NCBI RefSeq assembly: GCF_002953255.1
Contig: NZ_CP026498.1
Coordinates: 876,559-940,558 of the forward strand
Direction of reading: 5' to 3'
DNA: 64,000 nt
Origin: Streptomyces sp. CB01881
GTDB taxonomy: Bacteria > Actinomycetota > Actinomycetes > Streptomycetales > Streptomycetaceae
The position numbers and the translations under genes are program-made. This document shows, in pieces, positions 55,426-64,000 of this stretch (positions within the stretch are counted from its first letter, which is position 1; every line of letters begins with the position of its first letter). A model generated the notes under the pieces. That model did not search any database and was not told where the DNA came from. It worked only from the letters and a program-made list of their open reading frames with translations.

Positions 55426-56406
55426 TCACTGTGCCGTCATGGGTTCCCGTGCGCGGTGAGCGCGACGGTAGGCCAGTGGTGACAGGCCCACATACGTGTG
55501 GAAATGCTTGCGCAGGGCGACGGCGTCGCCGAAGCCGCAGACAGCGGCGACCCGCGCGACGGTCAGGTCGGTGGACTCCAGCAGGAGGCGCGCGTGCGCC
55601 AGCCGCCGCTGCGCCAGCCACTTCAGCGGGCTGCAGCCCACTTCGCTGCGGAACCGCCGGGTGAAGGTGCGCACGCTCATGTGAGCGTGCCGGGCCATGT
55701 CCTCCAGTGTGACCGGCTCGGCCAGCCGGTCCACTGCCCACTGCCGCGTCGCCGAAGTGGAATAGTCGGTGTCCTGCGGGACCGGGTGCTCGATGAACTG
55801 TGCCTGCCCGCCCTCACGCCACGGCGCCACCACGCAGCGCCGCGCGGCGGCCGAGGCCACCGCCGCCCCGTGATCCAGACGGACCAGGTGCAGGCACAGG
55901 TCGATGCCGGCCGCTCCGCCGGCGGACGTCAGGATGCGTCCGTTGTCGACGAACAGCACGTCCGGATCGACCTCGACGTCGGGGAACAGCCGTGCCAGCG
56001 CGTCACACAGCGCCCAGTGCGTGGTGGCTCGCCGACCATCCAGCAGACCGGCCGCCGCGAGCAGGAAGGCCGAGGTGCACAGGCTGACGATGCGGGTCCG
56101 CGGCCCTATCCGGTCCAGAGCCGCGGCGAGTTCCTCGGGGAGCGTGCCGGTCGCGAGCAGGTGCTCGCCGGGCTCCTGCGTGGCGAGTACGACGGTGTCC
56201 GCGGTCTCCAGCACCGACTCGTCGTGGTCGACGACGATCCGGTAGTCCTCGTGCGTGCGGACCGGTCGGCCTCCGAGGGAGCAGGTACTGACGGAGTACA
56301 GGCGGGTCCCGTCCGGTTCACAGGCCTCGTTGAACACCCGGGCCGGGATGCCCAGGTCCAGCGGCAGGACTCCGTCGAGGGCGAGAACGGCAACACGATG
56401 CGGCAT
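55426..56406 (-). CDS. GlxA-type AraC regulator (DJ-1/PfpI-like plus AraC HTH)
   Basis: A 326-residue regulator. N-terminal DJ-1/PfpI-like domain (VAVLALDGVLPLDLGIPARV; TRIVSLCTSAFLLAAAGLLD; ATTHW), then an AraC double HTH (LEDMARHAHMSVRTFTRRFR; EVGCSPLKWL; LESTDLTVARVAAVCGFGDA, ALRKHFHTYVGLSPLAYRR). ATG at 56406. It is divergent from a zinc-less quinone oxidoreductase gene and separated by a long near-palindrome, so it likely controls that cluster, perhaps in response to reactive electrophiles or aldehydes. Confidence 0.92.
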   Translation of the reverse strand: MPHRVAVLALDGVLPLDLGIPARVFNEACEPDGTRLYSVSTCSLGGRPVRTHEDYRIVVDHDESVLETADTVVLATQEPGEHLLATGTLPEELAAALDRIGPRTRIVSLCTSAFLLAAAGLLDGRRATTHWALCDALARLFPDVEVDPDVLFVDNGRILTSAGGAAGIDLCLHLVRLDHGAAVASAAARRCVVAPWREGGQAQFIEHPVPQDTDYSTSATRQWAVDRLAEPVTLEDMARHAHMSVRTFTRRFRSEVGCSPLKWLAQRRLAHARLLLESTDLTVARVAAVCGFGDAVALRKHFHTYVGLSPLAYRRAHRAREPMTAQ

Positions 56407-56472
56407 GGCCGGAATGGTACGACAGGTGGCTCCCCGGCCACTCACCCGCGTCCGCGAGCACACGCCAATCTT

Positions 56473-56504
56473 TCTTCCGTCGGGACCGCGGTTCCGACGG
56501 AAGA
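56473..56504. promoter_or_regulatory. 32-bp near-perfect palindrome between divergent genes
   Basis: Outer arms tcttccgtcgg (56473-56483) and ccgacggaaga (56494-56504) pair perfectly, and the centre ga-ccgcgg-tt extends the symmetry with only one mismatched pair. It lies between the GlxA-type regulator gene (start 56406) and the oxidoreductase (56518), 13 bp before the latter's ATG. An operator that would block the oxidoreductase ribosome site or promoter is likely. Confidence 0.65.
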
Positions 56505-56517
56505 GATCGGGACGGAC

Positions 56518-57513
56518 ATGAGCGAGGACAACATGAGCGAGGACAACATGAGCGAGCGCACCATGCGGGCTGTCACCGTCAGGGAGTTCGGCGGGCCGGA
56601 GGTGCTGACCGTCGAGGAGGTCGTGCGCCCCGAGCCGCTGCCGACCGAGGTGCTGGTACGTGTGCACGCCGCCGGCGTCAACCCGGTGGACTGGAAGACC
56701 CGCGAAGGGCAGGGCATGGCGGGACTGCAGACGTTCCCACTGACCCTGGGCTGGGACGTTTCCGGCGTCGTCGAGGAGGTCGGCTTCGGTGTCACCACGC
56801 TCGCGCCCGGCGACGAGGTGTACGGGATGCCGTGGTTCCCGCGCGCCGCGAACGCCTACGCCGAGTACGTGACCGCTCCGGCCCGCCAGTGGGCCCGCAA
56901 GCCGGCCACCATCGACCACACGCACGCGGCCGCCGTGCCGCTGGCGGCGCTGACCGCCTGGCAGACCGTGGTCGACACCGCCCGTGTGCAGGCCGGCCAG
57001 CGCGTCCTGGTCACGGCCGCCGCCGGCGGAGTGGGCCACTTCGCGGTCCAGTTCGCCCGGCACCTGGGCGCCCACGTGATCGCCGTCGCCAGCGACGCAC
57101 GCCACCGCTGGCTCAAGGAACTCGGCGCCGACGAGACCATCGACTACACCACCACCCGCTTCGAGGACGTCGCCCACGACGTCGACGTCGTCATCGACCT
57201 GGTGGGCGACGCACATGACCGGACCAGCACCCGCTCGCTGAAGGTCCTGCGCCCGGGCGGCCTGCTGGTGGCCGTCCCTGCCGGTGTCTCCCCGGAGCTG
57301 GCCCAGGCCGCCGAGGCCGCCGGCGTGCGGGTCACTCCGTACCTGGTCGAGCCGGACGGCGCGGCGCTGGCCACGATCGCAGGCCTGATTGACGCCGGTG
57401 AAGTCGACGTCGAGGTGGAGGAGACGTTCCCGCTGGAGCGGGCCGGCACGGCACACACCCGCGTCGAGGCCGGCCGCACCCGCGGCAAGATCGTCCTGAC
57501 CATCGCCGACTGA
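56518..57513 (+). CDS. NADP-dependent quinone oxidoreductase (zinc-less MDR)
   Basis: A 331-residue medium-chain dehydrogenase/reductase of the quinone oxidoreductase group. GroES part: MRAVTVREFGGPEVLTVEEV, AAGVNPVDWKTREGQGM. NADPH motif: VTAAAGGVGHFAVQFARHLG, then KELGADETIDYT. No structural-zinc cysteines are present. The N-terminus begins with a repeated MSEDN-MSEDN-MSER encoded by three 15-bp units, each starting with ATG; any of ATG 56518, 56533, 56548 or 56563 could serve. The last (MRAVTV) is the usual family start. It heads a small cluster with NIPSNAP and HbpS-like genes. Confidence 0.9.
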   Translation: MSEDNMSEDNMSERTMRAVTVREFGGPEVLTVEEVVRPEPLPTEVLVRVHAAGVNPVDWKTREGQGMAGLQTFPLTLGWDVSGVVEEVGFGVTTLAPGDEVYGMPWFPRAANAYAEYVTAPARQWARKPATIDHTHAAAVPLAALTAWQTVVDTARVQAGQRVLVTAAAGGVGHFAVQFARHLGAHVIAVASDARHRWLKELGADETIDYTTTRFEDVAHDVDVVIDLVGDAHDRTSTRSLKVLRPGGLLVAVPAGVSPELAQAAEAAGVRVTPYLVEPDGAALATIAGLIDAGEVDVEVEETFPLERAGTAHTRVEAGRTRGKIVLTIAD

Positions 57514-57543
57514 CCGCCCCCGCGGGGAGTTTGGAGGAGCACC

Positions 57544-57864
57544 ATGTACTACGAGATCCGCCGCTACCAGGCCCGGCCCGGACGCCGCGAGGAGTGGGTG
57601 CGCTACATGGAGGACGTGGTCATCCCGTTCCAGGCCTCGCTGGGCATGGACGTGACCGCCTCCTTCGTCGACGCCCAGGACGAGGACGGCTACGTGTGGA
57701 TGCGCCGCTTCGAGAACGAGGCCCGGAGCGAAGCCCTGTACGCGGCCGTCTACCAGCACGACCGCTGGAGGAACGAGATCGGCCCGGTCGTCCACGACCT
57801 GCTGATCCCCGAGGAGTCCGTCGTCACCCACGCGGTCCCCACCCCGGCTTCGCCCCTGCGGTGA
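57544..57864 (+). CDS. NIPSNAP-family protein
   Basis: A 106-residue ferredoxin-like-fold protein of the NIPSNAP family: MYYEIRRYQARPGRREEWVR, then a body with DAQDEDGYVWMRRFENEARS. Members are dimeric alpha-beta-barrel proteins, some acting as small-molecule monooxygenases or stress factors; no reaction is established here. ATG follows TTTGGAGGAGCACC, 30 bp after the oxidoreductase stop, so it is co-transcribed. Confidence 0.88.
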   Translation: MYYEIRRYQARPGRREEWVRYMEDVVIPFQASLGMDVTASFVDAQDEDGYVWMRRFENEARSEALYAAVYQHDRWRNEIGPVVHDLLIPEESVVTHAVPTPASPLR

Positions 57865-57927
57865 CCCGGCTGCGGCTGCTGCCCGCCACCGCCCCCACCC
57901 CACCCCACCCCAGCGAAGGAAACCTTG

Positions 57928-58374
57928 ATGAGCTCCGGCACACTGCGGAAGTCGGCCCCCGCCTCGTCGGTCACCCAGGCTGCCGCCGGCGCACTCATCG
58001 CGGCGGTACGCACCGCCGCTGCCCGGATCGGCTTCACGCCGGCCATCGCCGTCACCGACCAGGGAGGCCATCTGAAGGCATTCGACCGGGCCGACGACGC
58101 GCCCTTCCTCACCGCCGAGGTCGCGTTCGACAAGGCCTGGACTGCGGCCTCGTTTCACATCCCCACCCATACGTGGAACGACTACCTCGCCAACCCGCGG
58201 GTCGCACCACTGACCGGCCACCCTCGCCTGACGGCCGTCGGCGGCGGCTACCCGATCACCGAGAACGGCCGGTGCATCGGAGGGCTGGGCATCTCCGGCG
58301 GCAGCTACGAGCAGGACCAACAGGCCGCCGAGGAGGCCCTGGCCGCTCTCGGGTTCGAGCTGCCCGGTCCCTGA
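57928..58374 (+). CDS. GlcG/HbpS-family heme-binding-like protein
   Basis: A 148-residue protein matching the GlcG/HbpS (DUF336) fold: AIAVTDQGGHLKAFDRADDA, AFDKAWTA, GGGYPITENGRCIGGLGISG and EEALAALGF. HbpS of Streptomyces senses redox stress by binding heme, while other members are of unknown function. There is no signal peptide. ATG 57928 follows AAGGAA. It is the third gene after the oxidoreductase and fits a redox-response cluster under the GlxA-type regulator. Confidence 0.85.
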   Translation: MSSGTLRKSAPASSVTQAAAGALIAAVRTAAARIGFTPAIAVTDQGGHLKAFDRADDAPFLTAEVAFDKAWTAASFHIPTHTWNDYLANPRVAPLTGHPRLTAVGGGYPITENGRCIGGLGISGGSYEQDQQAAEEALAALGFELPGP

Positions 58375-58801
58375 CCGGCCACCGGAGTGTGGGTCCACTG
58401 ACGGCTGCAGCCGATTGCCCTGACCAGCCGGCCTTGCGGACTGCTCGCCGGTCCTCCGTGCCGCCTGACAGCGCTGGCAGGACTGCGAGTCCGCCCTCGA
58501 AGGCGGGAGGCGGAGAGGCTGTCGACCGGCACAGCGAGGACAGTGTCCTCGCTCACGGGCCGCGCACCGCCGATCCCTCGTGACTGCGGAAACGGCCGCC
58601 AGGGTACGTCGGGGCCCGCCGAAAAGCCGGTCACCGGCGGTGTCCGACCGGACGCGGCTCATGGACTGCGATGGTGCCCGTGAACGGACAGGGGCAGGCT
58701 GGGAAGTGCACCCCGCGGCGGCCGGCCGATCGGACCCCGCCGCCGTACGGGCCACGACGGCCGCGCGCAACTCCGTGCCACCGAATCCTTGGAGGTCACC
58801 C
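58375..58801. other. Gene-free region upstream of the universal stress gene
   Basis: No convincing CDS on either strand. It contains the 21-bp palindrome at 58533-58553 and presumably the promoter of the universal stress protein gene. No tRNA or repeat family was seen. Confidence 0.4.
58533..58553. promoter_or_regulatory. 21-bp perfect palindrome
   Basis: Arms agcgaggaca (58533-58542) and tgtcctcgct (58544-58553) flank a single G. It sits about 250 bp before the universal stress protein gene. It may be a transcription factor site; its short loop makes it a poor RNA hairpin. The regulator is not known. Confidence 0.4.
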
Positions 58802-59296
58802 ATGACCGATCCCGCTGCCCGCCACACGGTCGGCCCGATCGTGGTCGGCACCGACGGTTCCCCCCAGGCCCGGAATGCCGTCACCTTCGCGCTCCGCGAG
58901 GCCCGACTTCGCGCCACCGGTCTGCGGGCCGTCTGCGCGTACGAGTACGCCCCGACCCGGCGATCCGGCTTCGAATGGACGGTCTCCTCCGGCCCCGACA
59001 GCGGCCCCGTCCCCCAGCAGCGCGATCTCGTCACCCAGGCCGTGGCCGACTCCGTCAGGGAACTGCAGGAGCAGCTCGGCGCACCGTTCGTGGACGTGGA
59101 GATCGTCTGCGAACCCGGCCGCCCGGCGCAGGTCCTCCTCGAAGCCAGCACGGACGCCGGCCTGCTGGTGGTCGGCTCCCGGGGATCGGGCGCCTGGGGA
59201 CGCCTCGCCCTCGGATCGACCAGTACCGAGGTCGTCCACCACGCCCGTCTCCCGGTCGTTGTCGTCCCGGCGGAACCCGACACCGAACCTTCCTGA
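58802..59296 (+). CDS. Universal stress protein (UspA family)
   Basis: A 164-residue single-domain USP. IVVGTDGSPQARNAVTFALR at the N-terminus and the ATP-binding signature VVGSRGSGAWGRLALGSTST near the C-terminus (G-2x-G-9x-GS) are intact, so it should bind ATP. The role is stress or dormancy adaptation. ATG at 58802 follows GGAGGTCACC. A single gene converging on the GH1 gene. Confidence 0.92.
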   Translation: MTDPAARHTVGPIVVGTDGSPQARNAVTFALREARLRATGLRAVCAYEYAPTRRSGFEWTVSSGPDSGPVPQQRDLVTQAVADSVRELQEQLGAPFVDVEIVCEPGRPAQVLLEASTDAGLLVVGSRGSGAWGRLALGSTSTEVVHHARLPVVVVPAEPDTEPS

Positions 59297-59323
59297 GCGC
59301 CGATGTCCGAAACGATCGACCCG

Positions 59324-59357
59324 GCCGTCGGGACAGGCTCGGACGGTCCCCGACGGC
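59324..59357. terminator. Hairpin between converging USP and GH1 genes
   Basis: Arms gccgtcgggac (59324-59334) and gtccccgacggc (59346-59357) pair with one bulged C. It lies 27 bp after the USP stop and 100 bp beyond the GH1 stop. Confidence 0.55.
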
Positions 59358-59458
59358 GCCCTGTGGGGCAGTCTTCAGGTCACGACGGACCACGGAAGTC
59401 GACCACGTGCTCGTCGGACGGGGTCGATCGGCGCCCCTGCCCACGCACCCCACCCGAC

Positions 59459-60835
<1,377 letters not shown>

Positions 60836-61020
60836 TTATCGACTCAACGGCGAAACGCCAGAGGCAGTCGACCGCCACGTCGAGACGCCGATCACCACAA
60901 AGGACGGACCCACTGGACAGGGACCCCAGATCCCACCGAGAGCCCACTTGACCCCCAGCACCTCCCATGACGCCTGATCCCACCTCATGACACCGAATCC
61001 GTGAGAGGCGTGCGAGAGGC

Positions 61021-61058
61021 CGGTGAGCCGCAGTGAGCCTCCTCACTGCGGCTCACCG
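61021..61058. terminator. 17-bp perfect hairpin
   Basis: Arms cggtgagccgcagtgag (61021-61037) and ctcactgcggctcaccg (61042-61058) pair perfectly around the loop cctc, the longest perfect stem in the window. It lies 80 bp after the stop of the minus-strand gene at 61138 and is its likely terminator. The rest of 60800-61137 holds only the GH1 promoter region. Confidence 0.8.
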
Positions 61059-61137
61059 CACTCTGAGTCGGATCCCCTCCACCACCAGATACTCCGGTTC
61101 GGGCTGTTGCTTCGGCGATTGACCTTGGAGTCCAGTG

Positions 61138-62481
61138 TCACCGGACCTGTTCCAGCGGGTACCCCTGGGCCAGAGCGGCCTTGCGGAAGGCAGCGAGCCG
61201 ATCGGCGGGGACGGCGAAATGGCGCTCCCCCAGCCGGGTCACGAGGGTGCGCAAGCGCCGGTCCCCCGCCAGGAGAGCGGCGATGGCACCGTCCGCGCAT
61301 TCGATCAGGTGGACCGGGCCGGTGTCACGGACCTGGCCGAGGCGGCGGGCTGCGTCGTCCAGGAGCGTCGTGATGGTCTGCGGCAGCGGATGCCGGCTTG
61401 CCGACTCCAGGTAGCGACGCAGTTCACTGAGGTCGCGTCCGGCGTCGACGGCTCGGAGCAGGGAGCGGTGGGTGAGGCTCCAGACGTGGTCGCCGGCCTT
61501 GTCCGCGAAGGCGTCCAGAAGCAGGGCGTCGGCGGGGGCGAGTCCGTCGAGGGCGGCGATGTCGTGGTTCGGCAGGACGGTGATCCGGCCAGCCGGGGTT
61601 GCCGGTTGGGGCTTGGAGCTGGGGGTGTAGGTGGCCGCCTCGCCGGTGGCGTAGGCGCCGAGTGGGTTGAGGCGTATGGCGAGCAGACCGTCGTAACGGC
61701 TGAGTTGGTCGAGGTAGTCGCCGCCCCAGTTGTGCTGGTAGTCGGTGCGGGCTCCGGCGGGCGGGATGTAGTCGATGTCGATCAGGCCGAGGACGGCCGC
61801 GTATTCGAACAGCACGGCGAGCGTGTAGCGTCCCTGGAGCAGTGACCAGTCGTGGTGGCCGTCGTAGCCGAGGCTTCCGTACTGGGGGTCTTCCAGGTAC
61901 AGCTTCCACAGGGCGCGTTCGCTCCGGGTGATGACGGGGTCCTGGCCGGCTCGGCGCATCTGCGCGAACAGCTCGTCCACGGCGATCCATTGGCCGGCGG
62001 TGCGGGTGGTGAGCGCCTGGCCGACGAGCTCGCGGCGCGGTCGGGCGGCGGTGAGGACGTTGGCGGCGCGCTGGCCTTTGATCTCCTCGATCCGGGAGAA
62101 CTCGTCCAGCAGGGTGTTCTTCAGCCAGCGCTGCCACAGGGCGGCGATGGTCTCGTGTGCGGGCTTGGCGAGGGCGGTGCGGCCGCGCGGGGTCAGCGTG
62201 AGCCTGCCGGAGGCGAGGGTCGTCAGGCCGCCGGCCTGGAGGATCAGCGGCCAGGCGAAGGCGGCGATGGCCTCGTGTTCGTAGAAGTCGCCGCCGTCGA
62301 GGACTTCGGTGATCGCGGCGACGGTGGCCGCGCTGGGCCTGCGGGTCTTCTCGCTGCAGCGGAGCTTGCCCGTGGCGCACAGCTGGAGCACGGCGGCCAG
62401 GTTGGCCTGTGCCTCGTGCTCGGTGACACGGATCCGGTGCTCTTTCTCCTGCCAGTCCTCAAGCTGGTGGCCGATGCTCAC
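61138..62481 (-). CDS. Uncharacterised protein with XPB/Ssl2-N-like helicase-associated domain
   Basis: A 447-residue protein. The C-terminal half resembles the helicase-associated XPB/Ssl2 N-terminal domain: GRITVLPNHDIAALDGLAPA, VWSLTHRSLLRAVDAGRDLS and SRHPLPQTITTLLDDAARRL. The N-terminal half is helical, with winged-helix-like stretches (GGLTTLASGRLTLTPRGRTA). No helicase motor is present here or next door. GTG start overlaps the upstream gene's stop by 4 bp, so the two are coupled. A role in DNA processing or gene control is possible but not shown. Confidence 0.75.
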   Translation of the reverse strand: MSIGHQLEDWQEKEHRIRVTEHEAQANLAAVLQLCATGKLRCSEKTRRPSAATVAAITEVLDGGDFYEHEAIAAFAWPLILQAGGLTTLASGRLTLTPRGRTALAKPAHETIAALWQRWLKNTLLDEFSRIEEIKGQRAANVLTAARPRRELVGQALTTRTAGQWIAVDELFAQMRRAGQDPVITRSERALWKLYLEDPQYGSLGYDGHHDWSLLQGRYTLAVLFEYAAVLGLIDIDYIPPAGARTDYQHNWGGDYLDQLSRYDGLLAIRLNPLGAYATGEAATYTPSSKPQPATPAGRITVLPNHDIAALDGLAPADALLLDAFADKAGDHVWSLTHRSLLRAVDAGRDLSELRRYLESASRHPLPQTITTLLDDAARRLGQVRDTGPVHLIECADGAIAALLAGDRRLRTLVTRLGERHFAVPADRLAAFRKAALAQGYPLEQVR

Positions 62482-63227
62482 AGCTGTCCCATCGCCACGG
62501 TGTAGTGGAAGCCGTCGGGGCCGCAGGACTGCTCCAGGGTGCGGACGATGTTCCGGGCGTCGTCGTACGGGCCGGAGGCGTAGAACGGCTTCCCCTCGCG
62601 GCCGAAGACGATCGCGGGCTCATCGCCTCGCACAGACCCGAGGTACGGGGCGGTGTCCGCGAAGCCCGGTGCGGGCGTGAAACCGAGGGAACGCGCGTAC
62701 TCGACCGCACCGTGCACGATCGTGCGAGCCTGGTCGAGCTCGATGCTCAACGGCGGCTGGTCGAAGGCAGAGTAGTACCGGCGCAGGTACGCAAGGAGTG
62801 AGCCGGCTCCGATGACCTCCGGCTCGACGGTGTTCTTCACGCCCAAGCAGTAGACGTCGACCAGGAACCCGCACACCGTCAACCTGCTGGCGCGCTCCTG
62901 ACGGGCCACCAGCACCTGGGCGAAACCGCTGGTCGCCGTATCGTCGGCGGCATGGGGGTACCCCCGACCGGAGGCTGGGGGAGGGTCGGCCTCCGCCCAC
63001 GCGGGAACGGCAGCCAGCCCCAGGCCGGCGCTCCAGCCCGCGTTCACCCAGCACCCGACCACCGGCCGATCGGCCGGGGCCACCCCTTCCGTCCGACACT
63101 CGGCCACCTGTCGCAGCAGCGCACTCGCCTGCGCAGGGCGCAGCCCCAGCGCCCTCGCGATCTGCTTCGGCCCGCTCCCCGCCGCCCGCAGCTCCGAGAC
63201 CCTGGCCAGGACGTCATCGCTCTCCAT
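62478..63227 (-). CDS. HTH-containing protein of unknown function
   Basis: A 249-residue protein. N-terminal HTH: LARVSELRAAGSGPKQIARA, LGLRPAQASALLRQ. The rest contains a conserved-looking block (TVCGFLVDVYCLGVKNTVEP, LLAYLRRYYSAFDQPPLSIE, HGAVEYARSLGFTPAPGFAD, AIVFGREGKPFYASGPYDDA), seen in streptomycete proteins without assigned function. ATG 63227 is preferred, with a GTG one codon before it as alternative. It is translationally coupled to the XPB-like gene, suggesting a two-protein unit. Confidence 0.75.
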   Translation of the reverse strand: MESDDVLARVSELRAAGSGPKQIARALGLRPAQASALLRQVAECRTEGVAPADRPVVGCWVNAGWSAGLGLAAVPAWAEADPPPASGRGYPHAADDTATSGFAQVLVARQERASRLTVCGFLVDVYCLGVKNTVEPEVIGAGSLLAYLRRYYSAFDQPPLSIELDQARTIVHGAVEYARSLGFTPAPGFADTAPYLGSVRGDEPAIVFGREGKPFYASGPYDDARNIVRTLEQSCGPDGFHYTVAMGQL

Positions 63228-63586
63228 CACCCGGGCATTGTCCACCAGCCCCGGACACCGGAGAACCCGCCCATGAGCGTTCGACCCCAACGGCTGGCGC
63301 ACGCCCCAAACGGCCGCCGCCGACGTGGCAGTGCCGCTATGCTGGAGCGTTCCGGGGTCGGCTTCCGCCACGATCGGGTCCGCCCGTCCGCTCATCTCAA
63401 CCCGGCTACGTCACCTCTGCAGCCCTGTGTCACCGCTGCAACTCGCAGGCATCCCCGCAACCGCCACTGCCGCCCTCGCCACCGTAGTCGCCGTCGCCGA
63501 ACGCGACCGCCGAGCCGCCGGGCGCTGCCCGAACATTCGCTGATCCCCGTGCCCGCCAATGCGCCGGTTGTTCCGTCCGGCGGCGG
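63228..63586. other. Gap between the HTH gene and the UPF0158 gene
   Basis: I see no CDS with a ribosome site or family match on either strand. Open frames here are Arg/Pro/Ala-rich shadows. It should contain the promoter for the HTH/XPB-like pair. Confidence 0.4.
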
Positions 63587-64000
63587 TCACGGGCGGGCCA
63601 CCGGGCGGTAGCCGTTCCCGGCGAGCCAGGCCCGCGCCCGGCCTCGCTGCCGCTCCTCGGCGAACAGGCCGAACCGGTGCAGCTCGTCCTCACGACGCGC
63701 CAGGACGTCCTTGAAGCGGCGGAACGCCCCGCGACCGGCGATCGCGATCTCCAGGCGATCCGCGAAATCGGCGTCACCGACCGTCGCGATGAACAGCTCC
63801 ATGTCCCGGTATCCGTCCCGGGAACCCTCACACCACACCGGCAGCCACCGCTCGTGGTCTTCGACATCCTCCGCCCGCTCGTCGGAGTCGACCTGCTGGG
63901 GCCAGCAGTCACCGGTGGTCAGGTCGATCCGGCCGCCACCGAAGACCGGGTCGCCTTCCAGCAGCCCGGACAACTCCTCCAGATCCACCGACAGTGGCCT
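63587..64000 (-). CDS. UPF0158-family protein (5' end may lie outside the window)
   Basis: Residues match UPF0158: GGGRIDLTTGDCWPQQ, WLPVWCEGSRDGYRDMELFI, FADRLEIAIAGRGAFRRFKD, VLARREDELHRFGLFAEERQ and RGRARAWLAGNGYRPV. The family has no known activity. A GTG at 63988 could start a 133-residue protein, but the frame stays open to the window edge (RPLSVDLEEL...), so it may begin further upstream. Confidence 0.75.
   Translation of the reverse strand, partial: RPLSVDLEELSGLLEGDPVFGGGRIDLTTGDCWPQQVDSDERAEDVEDHERWLPVWCEGSRDGYRDMELFIATVGDADFADRLEIAIAGRGAFRRFKDVLARREDELHRFGLFAEERQRGRARAWLAGNGYRPVARP

Noticed and set aside
55426..59283. 1285-codon minus-strand open frame
   Set aside because: Only its last 326 codons are a gene (the GlxA-type regulator); the rest is antisense to the oxidoreductase, HbpS-like and stress genes.
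61138..62481. BREX or DISARM component
   Set aside because: No methyltransferase, phosphatase or helicase motor nearby; the domain match is only to a helicase-associated region.

Overview
The window is about 64 kb of very GC-rich DNA with ATG/GTG (occasionally TTG/CTG) starts, GGAGG-type ribosome sites, many 1-8 bp gene overlaps and families typical of Streptomyces/Kitasatospora (msiK-less sugar ABC systems, SARP/AfsR-like regulators, MmyB-type HTH regulators, an L-glutamate-oxidase relative). I read it as an accessory-rich part of a Streptomycetaceae chromosome. I saw no rRNA, tRNA or CRISPR.

Region 1 (1-9562): a galactoside/glucan utilisation locus. On the minus strand a lipoprotein solute-binding protein, two permeases, a secreted GH5 glycosidase and a GH35 beta-galactosidase (cut by the window edge) follow one another. 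A ROK repressor gene and a divergent GH36 alpha-galactosidase share a NagC/Mlc-like AT-rich operator. A phosphodiesterase remnant follows.

Region 2 (10091-15544): a compact three-gene operon of DyP-type peroxidase, L-glutamate-oxidase-family flavoenzyme and thiamine-diphosphate 2-oxo-acid decarboxylase. It reads as a chain: amino acid to 2-oxo acid plus H2O2, oxo acid to aldehyde, and peroxide used by the peroxidase. This is the best candidate here for an undescribed metabolic system. A perfect 14-bp hairpin closes it.

Region 3 (15699-23753): miscellaneous genes: a secreted PAF-acetylhydrolase-like esterase, a coiled-coil protein, an MmyB-type regulator facing a small Atu4866-domain protein, an amidohydrolase, a secreted lectin-CAP protein, an MFS exporter and an alpha/beta-hydrolase remnant.

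Region 4 (23754-33939): an aerobic Mo/Cu carbon monoxide dehydrogenase locus of form I (AYACSFR loop). coxM-coxS-coxL, an XdhC-YHS fusion, a MoxR ATPase (coxD) and a vWA protein (coxE) run on plus. LysR, CoxG and a second XdhC run on minus.

Region 5 (33940-46416): decayed DNA (an IS5-like transposase tail, an F5/8-type C tail, strong hairpins), then a complete Wadjet type III anti-plasmid system (jetABCD), a metallophosphoesterase and an uncertain ORF. Two ~120-bp direct repeats, both derived from the 3' end of a GH1 beta-glucosidase gene, bracket this ~10-kb block like island ends. An intact GH1 gene lies at 59459-60799.

Region 6 (46637-52102): two SARP/AfsR-like regulators with no normal start codon, the first truncated, plus a small ORF and a small secreted cysteine-containing protein.

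Region 7 (52483-64000): a CPBP protease/sensor kinase/response regulator operon; a GlxA-type AraC regulator divergent from a quinone oxidoreductase-NIPSNAP-HbpS-like cluster with a 32-bp near-palindrome between them; a universal stress protein; the GH1 beta-glucosidase; a coupled pair of uncharacterised proteins (HTH plus XPB/Ssl2-N-like); and a UPF0158 protein at the edge.
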